From the NCBI GenBank assembly GCA_020852865.1, contig JADYZZ010000082.1:1-64000 (forward strand): DNA of 64,000 bases, in the 5' to 3' direction. This document shows positions 1-9,360 of the stretch, one piece after another (the first letter of the stretch is position 1; the number at the start of each line of letters is the position of its first letter). Source of the stretch: Rubrivivax sp. GTDB lineage: Bacteria; Pseudomonadota; Gammaproteobacteria; Burkholderiales; Burkholderiaceae_C. The notes below the pieces were generated by a model, which was given only the letters and a program-made list of their open reading frames with translations, was not told the DNA's origin and did not search any database. A program made the translations under genes and the position numbers.

Positions 1-3000
1 GCAGGTTGTCGCTGTAGGTGCTGTGGATGCCCCACTTCTGGTGCGGCGTGATGAAGTTGAGCACGACTTCCGGGTTGCCGTTGCCGCGCTGGCCGTGCAT
101 CGCCGCGGTGGCCTTGAGGTCGACCGGCGGGCGGTAGCTCGCCAGGCCCTCGCCGAAGGCCACCATCCAGGCGTGGTCCTGGTAGAACTGCTGGCGCCCG
201 CTGAGCGTGCGCCAGGGGATCAGCTCGTGCACGTTGGTGTAGCCGGCGTTGTACGAGACCTTCTCGCTCTCGAGCCCGCTCCAGGTCGGCGAGCTGATGA
301 TCTTGCGCGGCTGCGCCTGGATGTCGCGGAAGCGGATCTTCTCGTCCTCGCGGTGCAGCGCCAGGTGCACATGGTCGCGCCCGGTGGCCTTGCCCAGGGC
401 CTGCCAGGCCTTGACCGCGACATGGCCGTTGGTCTCGGGCGCGAGCTGCAGGATCACCTCGCAGGCGTCGATGTCGCTGTCGATGCGCGGCCGGCCCAGC
501 CGCACGCCGTTGAGCTCGCCGAGCTGCTGCACCTCGGTCTCGGTGTTCCAGGCGATGCCCTTGCCGCCGTTGCCGACCTTGGCCATCAGCGGCCCGAGCG
601 TCGTGTAGCGGTCGTGGACGTTCGGGTAGTCGCGCTCGATCACGCTGACGGCCGGCGCCGTCCTGCCGGGGACGAGCTCGCACTGGCCGCGCTTCCACTC
701 CTTGACGTCGAGCGGCTGGCCGAGCTCGCCCGGCGTGTCGTGCATGAGCGGCGTGAGCACCACCTCCTTCTCGACGCCGAGGTGCCCGACGCAGACCTCG
801 GCGAAGGCCTTGGCCAGGCCCTTGTAGATCTCCCAGTCGCTGCGCGCCTGCCAGACCGGATCGACCGCCGCCGACAGCGGGTGGATGAAGGGGTGCATGT
901 CGCTGGTGTTGAGGTCGTTCTTCTCGTACCAGCTCGCGCTGGGCAGCACGATGTCGCTGTACAGGCAGGTCGTGCTCATGCGGAAGTCGAGCGTCACCAG
1001 CAAGTCGAGCTTGCCTTCGGGCGCCTTTTCGTGCCACTTCACCTCGGCCGGGCGGGCGTCCTGCGGGCCCAGGTCCTTGCCCTGCACGCCATGCTCGGCG
1101 CCGAGCAGATGCTTGAGGAAGTACTCGTGCCCCTTGCCCGAACTGCCCAGCAGATTGCTGCGCCACACGAACAGGTTGCGCGGCCAGTTCTCGGGCGCGT
1201 CGGGATCCTCGCAGCTCAGGCGCAACGTGCCGTCCTGCAGCGCCTTGACGACGTAGTCGCGGGCGTCGAGGCCGGCGGCCTGCGCATCGGCGGCCACCCG
1301 GATCGGGTTGCGCGCGAGCTGCGGCGCGCTGGGCAGCCAGCCCATGCGCTCGGCGCGCACGTTGTAGTCGATCATCGCGCCGCCCCAGACCTTGCGGTCG
1401 GCCAGCGGCGAGGCGATCTCGGCCATGTCGAGCTTCTCGTAGCGCCACTGGTCGGTGTGGGCGTAGAAGAAGCTCGTGCTGGCCTGCTGGCGCGGCGGGC
1501 GCGCCCAGTCCAGCGCAAAAGCGAGCGCGGTCCAGCCGGTCTGCGGGCGCAGCTTCTCCTGGCCGACGTAGTGGGCCCAGCCGCCGCCGCTCTGGCCGAT
1601 GCAGCCGCACAGCATCAGCAGGTTGATCACGCCGCGGTAGTTCATGTCGGCGTGGTACCAGTGGTTCATGCCCGCGCCGATGATGATCATCGAGCGCCCC
1701 TGCGTCTTCTCGGCGTTGGCGGCGAACTCGCGCGCCACCGTCACGATCTGCGCGCGCGGCACGCCGGTCACGGCCTCGGCCCAGGCCGGGGTGTAGGGTG
1801 CGTTGTCGTCGTAGCTCCTGGGCTGGCCGTCGGCGACGCCGAACTGCGCGGCCTGCAGGTCGAACACCGTCGCCACGGCGGCGCTGCGGCCGCCGCCCAG
1901 ATCGAGCCGCGCCACCGGCACCTGGGCGATGCGCAGTTCGCCGCCGGGCTGCGGGTTGCTCTTGAAGTGCGGGTTGGCGATGCCGCCGAAGTACGGCAGC
2001 GCCACGGCCGCCGGCGCGGCCGCGCCGCCTTCGGCCAGCGACAGGCGCAGCGTGACGGCGCGGCGCTGCGCGTCCTTGGCCTCGAGGTTCCACTGACCGG
2101 CGTCGCTGCGGCCCTCGGGGCCCCAGCGGAAGCCGACCGAGCCCTGCGGCAGCACGGCGCGCCCGTTCTCGTCGAAGGCGACCGTCTTCCACTCGGGGTT
2201 GTTGTCCTGGCCGAGCCGGCCCTCGAAGTCGCTGGCGCGCAGGTAGCGCCCCGGCGCCAGTGCCTGCGTGCCGTCGGCCAGCGTGCGCTCCTCGAGCAGC
2301 ACCAGCATCGGCAGATCGGTGTAGCGGCGCGCGTAGTCCTCGAAGTACGGCACGCGGCGCTCGAAGTAGAACTCCTTCAGCACGACATGGGCCAGCGCCA
2401 TCGCCAGCGCCGCGTCGGTGCCCTGCTTGGGATGCAGCCACAGGTCGGCGAGCTTGGCGACCTCGGAGTAGTCGGGCGTCACCGCCACCGTCTTCGTGCC
2501 CTTGTAGCGCACCTCGGTGAAGAAATGCGCGTCGGGCGTGCGCGTCTGCGGCACGTTGCTGCCCCAGGCGATGATGTAGTTGCTGTTGTACCAGTCGGCA
2601 CTCTCGGGCACGTCGGTCTGCTCGCCCCAGACCTGCGGGCTGGCCGGCGGCAGGTCGCAGTACCAGTCGTAGAAGCTCAGACAGACGCCGCCGATGAGCG
2701 ACAGGTAGCGCGAGCCGGCGGCGTAGCTCACCATGCTCATCGCCGGGATCGGCGAGAAGCCCGCCACGCGATCGGGGCCCCAGGTCTTGACCGTGTAGAC
2801 GTTGGCCGCGGCGATGAGCTGGTTGACCTCGTCCCAGCTCGAGCGCACGAAGCCGCCCATGCCGCGTACCTTCTGCCAGTCGCGGCGCGCCTCGGGGTCC
2901 TCGACCAGCGCCGCCCAGGCGTCGACCGGGCTCTTGCTCCCCTTCAGCGCGGCGCGCCAGCGCTCGAGCAGGCGGCCGCGCACCATCGGGTACTTCACGC

Positions 3001-3322
3001 GGTTGGCGCTGTACAGGTACCACGAGTACGAGGCGCCGCGCGCGCAGCCGCGCGGCTCGTGGTTGGGCATGTCCCAGCGCGTGCGCGGGTAATCGGTCTG
3101 CTGCGTCTCCCAGGTGACGATGCCGCCCTTGACGTAGATCTTCCACGAGCACGAGCCCGTGCAGTTCACGCCATGCGTGCTGCGCACGATCTTGTCGTGC
3201 GCCCAGCGGTTGCGGTAGGCGTCCTCCCAGGTGCGGTCCTCGCCGGTGGTGCGGCCGTGGCCGCCGGCGAAGCTCTCCTTGGGCAGCGAGAAATGCGTGA
3301 GTCGGTCGAGGAAGTGGCTCAT
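1..3322 (-). CDS. narG: Respiratory nitrate reductase alpha subunit NarG, 3' end cut by window edge
   Basis: Catalytic molybdenum subunit of the membrane-bound nitrate reductase, which reduces nitrate to nitrite with quinol electrons on the cytoplasmic face of the inner membrane. The minus-strand frame starts at ATG 3322 (MSHFLDRLTHFSLPKESFAG) and stays open to base 1, giving about 1107 of the roughly 1240 residues usual in the family. Visible marks: the FS0 iron-sulfur region STHGVNCTGSCSW near residue 50 followed by EPRGCARGASYSW, and the region NYIIAWGSNVPQTRTPDAHF, which carries the Mo-ligand Asp in this family. It follows narK3 by 34 bases, so narK1-K2-K3-G look like one operon; narH, narJ and narI would lie left of the window. 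The start is fixed by family alignment because no strong ribosome binding site is seen. Confidence 0.96.
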   Translation of the reverse strand, partial: MSHFLDRLTHFSLPKESFAGGHGRTTGEDRTWEDAYRNRWAHDKIVRSTHGVNCTGSCSWKIYVKGGIVTWETQQTDYPRTRWDMPNHEPRGCARGASYSWYLYSANRVKYPMVRGRLLERWRAALKGSKSPVDAWAALVEDPEARRDWQKVRGMGGFVRSSWDEVNQLIAAANVYTVKTWGPDRVAGFSPIPAMSMVSYAAGSRYLSLIGGVCLSFYDWYCDLPPASPQVWGEQTDVPESADWYNSNYIIAWGSNVPQTRTPDAHFFTEVRYKGTKTVAVTPDYSEVAKLADLWLHPKQGTDAALAMALAHVVLKEFYFERRVPYFEDYARRYTDLPMLVLLEERTLADGTQALAPGRYLRASDFEGRLGQDNNPEWKTVAFDENGRAVLPQGSVGFRWGPEGRSDAGQWNLEAKDAQRRAVTLRLSLAEGGAAAPAAVALPYFGGIANPHFKSNPQPGGELRIAQVPVARLDLGGGRSAAVATVFDLQAAQFGVADGQPRSYDDNAPYTPAWAEAVTGVPRAQIVTVAREFAANAEKTQGRSMIIIGAGMNHWYHADMNYRGVINLLMLCGCIGQSGGGWAHYVGQEKLRPQTGWTALAFALDWARPPRQQASTSFFYAHTDQWRYEKLDMAEIASPLADRKVWGGAMIDYNVRAERMGWLPSAPQLARNPIRVAADAQAAGLDARDYVVKALQDGTLRLSCEDPDAPENWPRNLFVWRSNLLGSSGKGHEYFLKHLLGAEHGVQGKDLGPQDARPAEVKWHEKAPEGKLDLLVTLDFRMSTTCLYSDIVLPSASWYEKNDLNTSDMHPFIHPLSAAVDPVWQARSDWEIYKGLAKAFAEVCVGHLGVEKEVVLTPLMHDTPGELGQPLDVKEWKRGQCELVPGRTAPAVSVIERDYPNVHDRYTTLGPLMAKVGNGGKGIAWNTETEVQQLGELNGVRLGRPRIDSDIDACEVILQLAPETNGHVAVKAWQALGKATGRDHVHLALHREDEKIRFRDIQAQPRKIISSPTWSGLESEKVSYNAGYTNVHELIPWRTLSGRQQFYQDHAWMVAFGEGLASYRPPVDLKATAAMHGQRGNGNPEVVLNFITPHQKWGIHSTYSDNL

Positions 3323-3356
3323 GATGGCGCTTTCGGCTGGCAGAGACGGTTCGGGA

Positions 3357-4733
3357 TCAGCAGGGCAGCGCAGCGTAGCGGCGGCCGTAGTGCCACCAGG
3401 TCAGCGCGATGCAGCCGAGGTAGAAGGCGACGAAGAGCACGAGCGCGGCGGCCGGGCCGCCCGTGAGCGCGATCGAGCTGCCGCAGCTCTTGGGGATGAA
3501 GAAGCCGCCGTAGGCGCCGACGGCGCTGGCGAAGCCGAGCACCGCCGCCGCCTCGCGGCTGCCTTCGCGTCGCGCCTGCTCCTGCGCGGCACTGGTGCGC
3601 TCGGCGGCGCGCAGCCGCTCGGCGACGAAGACCACCGGGATCATGCGGAAGGTGCTGCCGTTGCCCAGCCCGGCGGCGGCGAACAGCACGAGAAAGGCGG
3701 CGAGGAAGCCGCCGAAGCGCCCGGCGCCGCCCGCCGCGCCGGGCAGGCAGGCCAGCGCCGCCAGCACGCCGAGCGCGAGCGCGGCGAACACCCATTGCGT
3801 GACGCGCGCGCCGCCCACGCGGTCGGCCAGCCAGCCGCCGAGCGGCCGCGCGAGCGCGCCGACGAGCGGGCCGATCCACGCATAGCGCAGCGCATCGACG
3901 CCCGGGAACTGGCTCGCCACGAGCAGCGGCAGCGCCGCGGCGAAGCCGATGAAGCTGCCGAAAGTGCCCAGGTACAGCCAGCACAGGATCCAGTTGTGCC
4001 GGCGCTTGAAGATCACCGCCTGCTCGGCGAGGCCGGCCTTGACGTCGGCCAGGTCGTTCATGCCGAACCAGCAGGCGAGCGTGGCCAGCGCAATGAACGG
4101 CACCCACACGAAGCCGGCGTTCTGCAGCCACATCGGGCCCTGCGGCCCGGGCTGCGGCGGCCCGCCGGCGGCACCGAAGAGGCCGACGCCGACCACGAGC
4201 GGCACCACCAGTTGCACCAGGCTCACGCCGAGGTTGCCCAGGCCCGCGTTCAGGCCGAGCGCGTAGCCCTGGCGCGCGCTCGGGAAGAAGAAGCTGATGT
4301 TCGCCATCGAGCTGGCGAAGTTGCCGCCGCCCAGCCCGCACAGCAGCGCGAGCGCCACCATCGCCTCGTAGGGCGTGGTCGGGTCCTGCACCGCCCAGCC
4401 GATCCCAAGCGCCGGCAGCAGCAGGCTCGCGGTGGCCAGCGTCGTGAAGCGCCGCCCGCCGAAGACCGGCACGGCGAAGGCGTAGCCGATGCGCAGCGTC
4501 GCGCCGGCAAAGCCCGGCAGCGCGGCCAGCCAAAACAGCTGGTTCGTCGAATAGCGAAAGCCCGCGGCCGGAAGCTGGACGACCACCGCCGACCACACCG
4601 TCCACACCGCGATGGCCAGCGCGAGCGCCGGGATCGAAAGCCGCAGGTTGCGCGCGGCCACGCGCCGGCCGTCGCGATCCCAGAACGTTCGGTCCTCGGG
4701 ATTCCAGTGGCGGATGACCTGGGCGGCGAGCAT
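3357..4733 (-). CDS. narK3: NarK-family nitrate/nitrite MFS transporter, third copy
   Basis: Major facilitator protein of 458 residues, the last of three tandem narK-type genes before narG. It shares with the preceding gene the N-terminal block WNPEDRTFWDRDGRRVAARN and the nitrate-signature-like segments GLGGGNFASSMANISFFFPS and GLGNGSTFRMIPVVF, and has about twelve hydrophobic segments. It is shorter than narK2, mainly in the loop in the middle of the protein. The family moves nitrate in and nitrite out of the cytoplasm; whether this copy is a symporter or an antiporter cannot be told from sequence. It lies 36 bases after narK2 and 34 before narG. The symbol only numbers the paralogue within this cluster. 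Confidence 0.88.
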   Translation of the reverse strand: MLAAQVIRHWNPEDRTFWDRDGRRVAARNLRLSIPALALAIAVWTVWSAVVVQLPAAGFRYSTNQLFWLAALPGFAGATLRIGYAFAVPVFGGRRFTTLATASLLLPALGIGWAVQDPTTPYEAMVALALLCGLGGGNFASSMANISFFFPSARQGYALGLNAGLGNLGVSLVQLVVPLVVGVGLFGAAGGPPQPGPQGPMWLQNAGFVWVPFIALATLACWFGMNDLADVKAGLAEQAVIFKRRHNWILCWLYLGTFGSFIGFAAALPLLVASQFPGVDALRYAWIGPLVGALARPLGGWLADRVGGARVTQWVFAALALGVLAALACLPGAAGGAGRFGGFLAAFLVLFAAAGLGNGSTFRMIPVVFVAERLRAAERTSAAQEQARREGSREAAAVLGFASAVGAYGGFFIPKSCGSSIALTGGPAAALVLFVAFYLGCIALTWWHYGRRYAALPC

Positions 4734-4769
4734 GCGGTCGAAGCGGCAGCGCGATTCGGGCGGAGGTCG

Positions 4770-6416
4770 TCAGGGGTTCTTCAGGTAGGCGTTGCGACGC
4801 AGGTAGAACCACCAGTTCAGCACCAGGCAGGCGGCGTAGAAGACGGCAAAGCCGTACATCGCGGCCTCGGGCGTGCCGGCCTTGATCTGGTTGCCGATCA
4901 CGATCGGCGCGACGAAGGCGCCGTAGGCCGCGACGGCCGAGGTCCAGCCCAGCACCGGGCCGGCCTGCGTGCGGTCGAAGATGACGCCGATCGTGCGGAA
5001 GGTCGAGCCGTTGCCGACCCCGCTGGCGGCGAACAGCACCATGAACAGGCCGAGGAAGGCCGGGAAGTACTGTTCGGGCGTGGCCGACGCGTAAGCCAGC
5101 TTCATCACGTAGCCCACCGCCACCGAGGCCGCCACCATCACCACCGAGATCACCTGCGTGACGATCGAGCCGCCCCACTTGTCGGAGATCCAGCCGCCGA
5201 TCGGCCGCACCGCGGCGCCGACGAAGGGGCCGATCCAGGCGTAGGCCAGGATCGGCAGTGCGTTCGGGTTGTGCTTCGTGTGCTGCATGACGCCGTTGGC
5301 GTCGGGCAGGTGCACGACGTCGAAGATCACCTTCATCGCCAGCGGCAGCGCCATCGAGAAGCCGATGAACGAACCGAAGGTGACGATGTACAGCGCCGTC
5401 ATCGACCAGGTGTGCTTGTCCTTGAAGATGGCGTACTGCTTGGTGACGGCTTCCTTCATCGGCCCGAAGGCGGCCAGCTTCATGATCGTGAGCGCCAGGA
5501 CGATGTCCAGCGGGATCGACACCCACATGCTGATCAGGCCGACGCCGGTGGGCGGCGGCAGGTACAGCCACAGCCCGAGGATCGCCGGGATGAAGGCCAG
5601 CGTGTACAGCCACGTGACCTTGGCGAAGGCGACGATGGGCGAGCCGGTGTCGGGCGACACCGTCTTCAGGTTGTTCATGCCGAACCAGCACAGGATCGAC
5701 AGCGGCACGAGCGAGAACACCCAGGCGAAGCCGGCGTTCTGGATCCAGGTCTGCGTGCCGGCGGGGATCTTGCCGAAGATCCAGCCGCTTTCCTTGACCA
5801 GCGTCTCGGGCGCACCGCCGAGCGCGCCCAGCAGCGGCACCGTCATCACGAGCGGAATCACGATCTGCATCGTCGTCACGCCGAAGTTGCCCAGACCGGC
5901 GTTGAGGCCGAGCGCCGTACCCTGCTGCCGCTTCGGAAAGAAGGTGCTGATGTTCGACATCGAGCTGGCGAAGTTGCCGCCGCCCACGCCGCACCACAGC
6001 GCCATCAGCTGGAAGCTCCACAGCGGCCAGTCCGGGTGCTGCAGCACGATGCCGGTGCCGATGGCCGGCGCCAGCAGCATCGCGGTGGTGAGGAAGATCG
6101 TGTTGCGCCCGCCGGCCAGCCGGATGAAGAACGACGACGGGATGCGCATCGTCGCGCCGGCGATGCCGGCGATCGCCGTCAGCGTGAACAGCTCCTGCTG
6201 GCTGAACGGGAAGCCCAGGTTCAGCATCTGCACCGTGATGATGCCCCACATGCCCCAGACCGCGAAGCCGCACAGCAGCGCCGGCACCGAGATCCACAGG
6301 TTGCGGTAGGCGACGCGCTTGCCCTCGCGCTCCCAGAAGGCTTCGTCTTCGGGCTGCCAGACGGCGATGTCGGCGCCGCGCTGCGGCGGGAGCAGACCGC
6401 CAGGGGGGGTGCTCAT
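4770..6416 (-). CDS. narK2: NarK2-type nitrate/nitrite MFS transporter
   Basis: Inner-membrane major facilitator of 548 residues, close to the size of NarK2/NarU-type nitrate/nitrite antiporters. Signature segments include WCGVGGGNFASSMSNISTFF and ASGVGNGSTFRTIGVIF, and the N-terminal soluble block has WQPEDEAFWEREGKRVAYRN. The start ATG at 6416 is preceded by a GGAGA ribosome binding site about 7 bases upstream; the open frame continues upstream but loses all family similarity there. In two-transporter systems the narK1 type is usually a nitrate/proton symporter and the narK2 type a nitrate/nitrite antiporter; applying that division here is inference. Confidence 0.92.
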   Translation of the reverse strand: MSTPPGGLLPPQRGADIAVWQPEDEAFWEREGKRVAYRNLWISVPALLCGFAVWGMWGIITVQMLNLGFPFSQQELFTLTAIAGIAGATMRIPSSFFIRLAGGRNTIFLTTAMLLAPAIGTGIVLQHPDWPLWSFQLMALWCGVGGGNFASSMSNISTFFPKRQQGTALGLNAGLGNFGVTTMQIVIPLVMTVPLLGALGGAPETLVKESGWIFGKIPAGTQTWIQNAGFAWVFSLVPLSILCWFGMNNLKTVSPDTGSPIVAFAKVTWLYTLAFIPAILGLWLYLPPPTGVGLISMWVSIPLDIVLALTIMKLAAFGPMKEAVTKQYAIFKDKHTWSMTALYIVTFGSFIGFSMALPLAMKVIFDVVHLPDANGVMQHTKHNPNALPILAYAWIGPFVGAAVRPIGGWISDKWGGSIVTQVISVVMVAASVAVGYVMKLAYASATPEQYFPAFLGLFMVLFAASGVGNGSTFRTIGVIFDRTQAGPVLGWTSAVAAYGAFVAPIVIGNQIKAGTPEAAMYGFAVFYAACLVLNWWFYLRRNAYLKNP

Positions 6417-6445
6417 CGTGGGTCTCCGGTGAGGTGGTGCTGCGT

Positions 6446-7750
6446 TCAGCGCGCGAAGCTGCGCGACAGCGGCGAGGGCGGCGCGTGCTCGCCCATGAGC
6501 TCGGTCTTGCGCACCTCGGTCCAGTACATCCAGATCAGCGAGACCCAGACCACGCCGTACATCAGCATGAAGGCGCTCGAGCGGATGCCGGTGAGATCCA
6601 TCAGCGCGCCGAACATGATCGGCAGGATGAAGCCGCCCAGGCCGCCGGCCAGGCCGACGATGCCGCTGATGGCGCCGATGTTCTTCGGGTACTCGTCGCT
6701 GATGTACTTGAACACGCTCGCCTTGCCGAAGGCCCAGGCCACGCCGAGCAAGGCCATCAGCGCGGTGAAGGCGTAGACATTGAGGCCGATGTGCAGCGTC
6801 ATCGGACCGTTGACGGTGACGATCGTCATCTGGGTCTGCGGGTACGACAGCAGGAACAGGCAGATCCAGCTCACCCACATCACCCACCAGGTGACCTGGT
6901 GCGCGCCGAAGCGGTCGGACAGCACGCCGCCGATGGCGCGCAGCACGCCGCCGGGCAGCGAGAAGCAGGCCGCGAGCAGCGCCGCGACGCGGATGTCCAG
7001 CCCGTACTCGCCGACGTAGTACTGCACCATCCACAGGCTGAGCGCGACATAGCCGCCGAAGACGATGCTGTAGTACTGGCAGTACTTGAGCACGACCGGG
7101 TCCTTGAGCGCCGCGAGCTGATCGGAGAACTTCGTGTTCGACGGCACCAGGTGCGCCGGGTCGTGGTGGCTGAAGAGCCAGAACAGGATCACCGTGCCGG
7201 CCATGATGGCGGCGTAGACCTGCGGCACCATCGCCCAGCCGAAGGCGACGACGAGCGCCGGGGCGACGAACTTGTTGACCGCGGCGCCCGAGTTGCCGGC
7301 GCCGTACACGCCCATCGCCATGCCCTGGCGCTGGCGCGGGAACCAGCGCGCCACGTAGGGCGTGCCGACCGAAAACGAGCCGCCGGCCAGGCCGACGAAC
7401 AGGCCGATCACGAGGAAATGCCAGTACTGCGTGGCGTAGGACATGAGCCAGATCGCCGGCACCGTGACGGCCATCAGCACGGCCATCACGATGCGCCCGC
7501 CGTACTTGTCGGTCCAGATGCCCAGCGGCACGCGGATCAGCGAGCCGGTGAGCACCGGCGTCGCCGTCAGCAGCCCGAACTCGGTGGCGTTGAGGTTGAG
7601 CGCCTTCTTGATCGGGATGCCGATCACGCCGAACATCATCCAGACCATGAAACAGACCGTGAAGCCGAGCGTGCTGACGATCAGCACGCTCCAGGCCTGG
7701 CGCGAGCGCGTCGAGGCGTCGACGGCGGGCGTGCGCGGGGCGGCAGGCAT
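6446..7750 (-). CDS. narK1: NarK1-type nitrate MFS transporter
   Basis: Major facilitator of 434 residues and the first gene of the nitrate respiration operon. It contains the nitrate-porter motif region GLFVGLAGGSFSVGTPYVAR and a second one, GIVGLAGGLGGFILPIMFG, in twelve hydrophobic segments. It is of a different subfamily from the two following genes and resembles NarK1/NasA-type nitrate/proton symporters. The start ATG 7750 has a strong AGGAGA site 5 bases upstream. No FNR-type palindrome (TTGAT-N4-ATCAA) was found in the 290 bases in front of it, so how the operon senses oxygen is not visible here. Confidence 0.92.
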   Translation of the reverse strand: MPAAPRTPAVDASTRSRQAWSVLIVSTLGFTVCFMVWMMFGVIGIPIKKALNLNATEFGLLTATPVLTGSLIRVPLGIWTDKYGGRIVMAVLMAVTVPAIWLMSYATQYWHFLVIGLFVGLAGGSFSVGTPYVARWFPRQRQGMAMGVYGAGNSGAAVNKFVAPALVVAFGWAMVPQVYAAIMAGTVILFWLFSHHDPAHLVPSNTKFSDQLAALKDPVVLKYCQYYSIVFGGYVALSLWMVQYYVGEYGLDIRVAALLAACFSLPGGVLRAIGGVLSDRFGAHQVTWWVMWVSWICLFLLSYPQTQMTIVTVNGPMTLHIGLNVYAFTALMALLGVAWAFGKASVFKYISDEYPKNIGAISGIVGLAGGLGGFILPIMFGALMDLTGIRSSAFMLMYGVVWVSLIWMYWTEVRKTELMGEHAPPSPLSRSFAR

Positions 7751-7904
7751 CGGTTCTCCTCGTTCGCGGCTTTATGGCACGCCCGCCATCGTGCGCACCG
7801 CCGGCCGCGCCGTACATCCTTCGCCGGCATGCGCCGGCTGCGCCGGACGAACGAGGGCGGCGCATGCGCCCTACTCCCAAAGGACGATGGCGGCCGGCGC
7901 CGAG

Positions 7905-7943
7905 GGCCGGGGCAGATGGCCGGGGCAGATGGCCGGGGCAGAT
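7905..7943. repeat. 13-base tandem repeat, three copies
   Basis: GGCCGGGGCAGAT occurs three times head to tail with no mismatch, followed by a partial fourth copy (GGCCGGA). It lies between the divergent narK1 and DUF2946 genes. Function unknown; it may be slippage DNA in a promoter region. Confidence 0.9.
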
Positions 7944-7990
7944 GGCCGGAGCGCCGATGGGCCGCACTGATGGGTGTTGCCGATGGCCCG

Positions 7991-8020
7991 TGTCGATCTC
8001 CTGTGTGTCGATCTCCTGTG
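7991..8020. repeat. 15-base perfect direct repeat in front of the DUF2946 gene
   Basis: TGTCGATCTCCTGTG is repeated exactly, head to tail, 24 bases before the ATG at 8045. A possible -10 hexamer TACACT sits at 8031-8036, so the repeat occupies the -35 and upstream region of that gene. It could be a pair of regulator sites; this is inference. Confidence 0.7.
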
Positions 8021-8044
8021 GGGCCTTGCTACACTGCGCCGCCC

Positions 8045-8428
8045 ATGAACGCCACCCACCTGCGCCGCGTCACCTGGCTCGCGATCTTCGCGATGCTGGC
8101 GCTGGCGCTGGTGCCCGGCGTGTCGCACGCGCTGGCGCGGCTGCGCGGCCAGGCTGCGTGGTCCGAGGTCTGCACCACCCAGGGCGCGCGGCTCGTCGCG
8201 CTGGCCGGCGGCGGCGCTGCACAGGCGCCGGGCACGGCCGCGACCGCCTACCTCGAACATTGCTCCTACTGCGCACTCTCGTTCGGCGGCCTGGGCTTGC
8301 CGCCGGCGCCGCCGGCGCTGCTGCCGGCCGTCGCGGCCGCCGCGCCGCCGGCGCTGCCGCTGCACGCGCCGTACACGCTGCACGCGTGGCGCAGCGCCCA
8401 GCCGCGCGCCCCGCCCGCGTTCTCCTGA
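8045..8428 (+). CDS. DUF2946-type small membrane-anchored metal-associated protein
   Basis: 127-residue protein. A Leu/Ala-rich hydrophobic N-terminal segment (residues about 9-28) is followed by SEVCTTQGARLVAL and the motif EHCSYCALSFGGLGLPP, then a Pro/Ala tail. The CxxC after a His and the CTTxGAR segment are typical of DUF2946 proteins, which occur beside copper handling genes and have no settled function. Here it lies 197 bases before the PCuAC copper chaperone gene on the same strand, which supports a role in copper or other thiophilic metal handling in the periplasm. The start is chosen because the hydrophobic segment begins right after it; the open frame continues far upstream without sense. 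Confidence 0.75.
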   Translation: MNATHLRRVTWLAIFAMLALALVPGVSHALARLRGQAAWSEVCTTQGARLVALAGGGAAQAPGTAATAYLEHCSYCALSFGGLGLPPAPPALLPAVAAAAPPALPLHAPYTLHAWRSAQPRAPPAFS

Positions 8429-8625
8429 CGCGCCGGCAGCCGGTTGCCCTGCACGCCAGGCCGCACGTCCGGCCCGGGCCGCATGGAAGAACCGCTTCGG
8501 CCTGGCCTGGCCCGGCCTCGACCTCATCGCCGTCGTCATCGACTGGCGGCGGCTGCGCCGCACTCACCCTTTCGCCCGCGGCGCACGCCGCGACCGTCTC
8601 CCCACGCTCCACCAGGAACCACGTC

Positions 8626-9096
8626 ATGAGAACCCTGCTTCGCACCGCCACCCTGCTCGCCGCGTTCGCGGCCCTGCCTGCCTGGGCCCAGACCAATGTC
8701 CAGAACGCCTGGATCCGCGCCACCGTGCCGCAGCAGAAGGCGACCGGCATGTTCGCCCGGATCACGTCCGCCGCCGGCGGCAGGCTCGTCGCCGCCAGCT
8801 CGCCGGTGGCCGGCCTGGTGGAGATCCACGAGATGAAGATGGACGGCAACATGATGAGGATGCGTGCGATGCCGGCACTCGAGCTTCCGGCCGGCAAGAC
8901 CGTGATGCTCGAGCCCGGCGGCTACCATCTGATGCTGCTCGAGCTCAAGCAGCCGCTCGAGCCCGGCGCCAGCGTGCCGGTGACCCTGGTCGTCGAGGAG
9001 GCCGGCGGCAAGCGCGCGAACATCGTCGTCAGTGCCCCGGTACGCCCGCTGGACGCCGGCGCACCGGGCGGCGCCCATGGCGCGATGAAACACTGA
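8626..9096 (+). CDS. PCuAC-type periplasmic copper chaperone
   Basis: 156-residue protein with a clear signal peptide (MRTLLRTATLLAAFAALPAWA, cleavage near residue 21). The mature part has the copper-binding pattern of the PCuAC (former DUF461) family: HEMKMDGNMMRMR, the H(M)x10MxM-like first half, and GGYHLMLLELKQPL, the second His-Met pair. The family carries Cu(I) in the periplasm and loads the CuA or CuB sites of cytochrome oxidases. A short Gly/His/Met tail (GGAHGAMKH) ends the protein. The preceding DUF2946 gene lies on the same strand. Confidence 0.92.
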   Translation: MRTLLRTATLLAAFAALPAWAQTNVQNAWIRATVPQQKATGMFARITSAAGGRLVAASSPVAGLVEIHEMKMDGNMMRMRAMPALELPAGKTVMLEPGGYHLMLLELKQPLEPGASVPVTLVVEEAGGKRANIVVSAPVRPLDAGAPGGAHGAMKH

Positions 9097-9126
9097 TTCC
9101 GGCGTCAGCGTGGCGCGCTGCCGGGC

Positions 9127-9249
9127 GCGTTGCCGACCGCGTTGCCGACCGCGTGCCCGACCGCGTGCCCGACCGCGTTGCCGACCGCGCGGTCGGGCAC
9201 GCGGTCGGGCACGCGGTCGGGCACGCGGTCGGGCGCGGTCGGGCAACGC
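9127..9249. repeat. Large imperfect palindrome built from 12-base repeats
   Basis: Five head-to-tail units of the GCGTTGCCGACC / GCGTGCCCGACC type (9127-9186) are followed by the inverse unit GCGGTCGGGCAC repeated about four times (9189-9249). The symmetry axis is at 9188/9189, so one strand could fold into a nearly perfect hairpin with arms of about 60 bases. It lies between the convergent ends of the PCuAC gene and cadR and may stop transcription from both sides. Confidence 0.9.
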
Positions 9250-9360
9250 CGCTGCAGGCCAGCGGCAGCGCATCGACAGCGCCGCGGCGCGCGTTACCGC
9301 CGGCGGCCGGGCCGCGGCGAGCCGGCGTCCGCGGTCACGGTGAGCCGCTGCGCCGGCGGA

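Noticed and set aside
23-3466. Plus-strand open frame of 1147 codons opposite narG
   Set aside because: It is the antisense shadow of narG: Arg/His/Val-rich, no family, while the minus strand reads a clear NarG.
3231-6776. Plus-strand open frame of 1181 codons over the narK genes
   Set aside because: Low-complexity Arg/Glu/His translation typical of the complement of membrane protein genes.
7751-8044. FNR or NarL box for the nar operon
   Set aside because: No TTGAT-N4-ATCAA palindrome; a TACTCCC near 7871 is too weak a match to a NarL heptamer to call.
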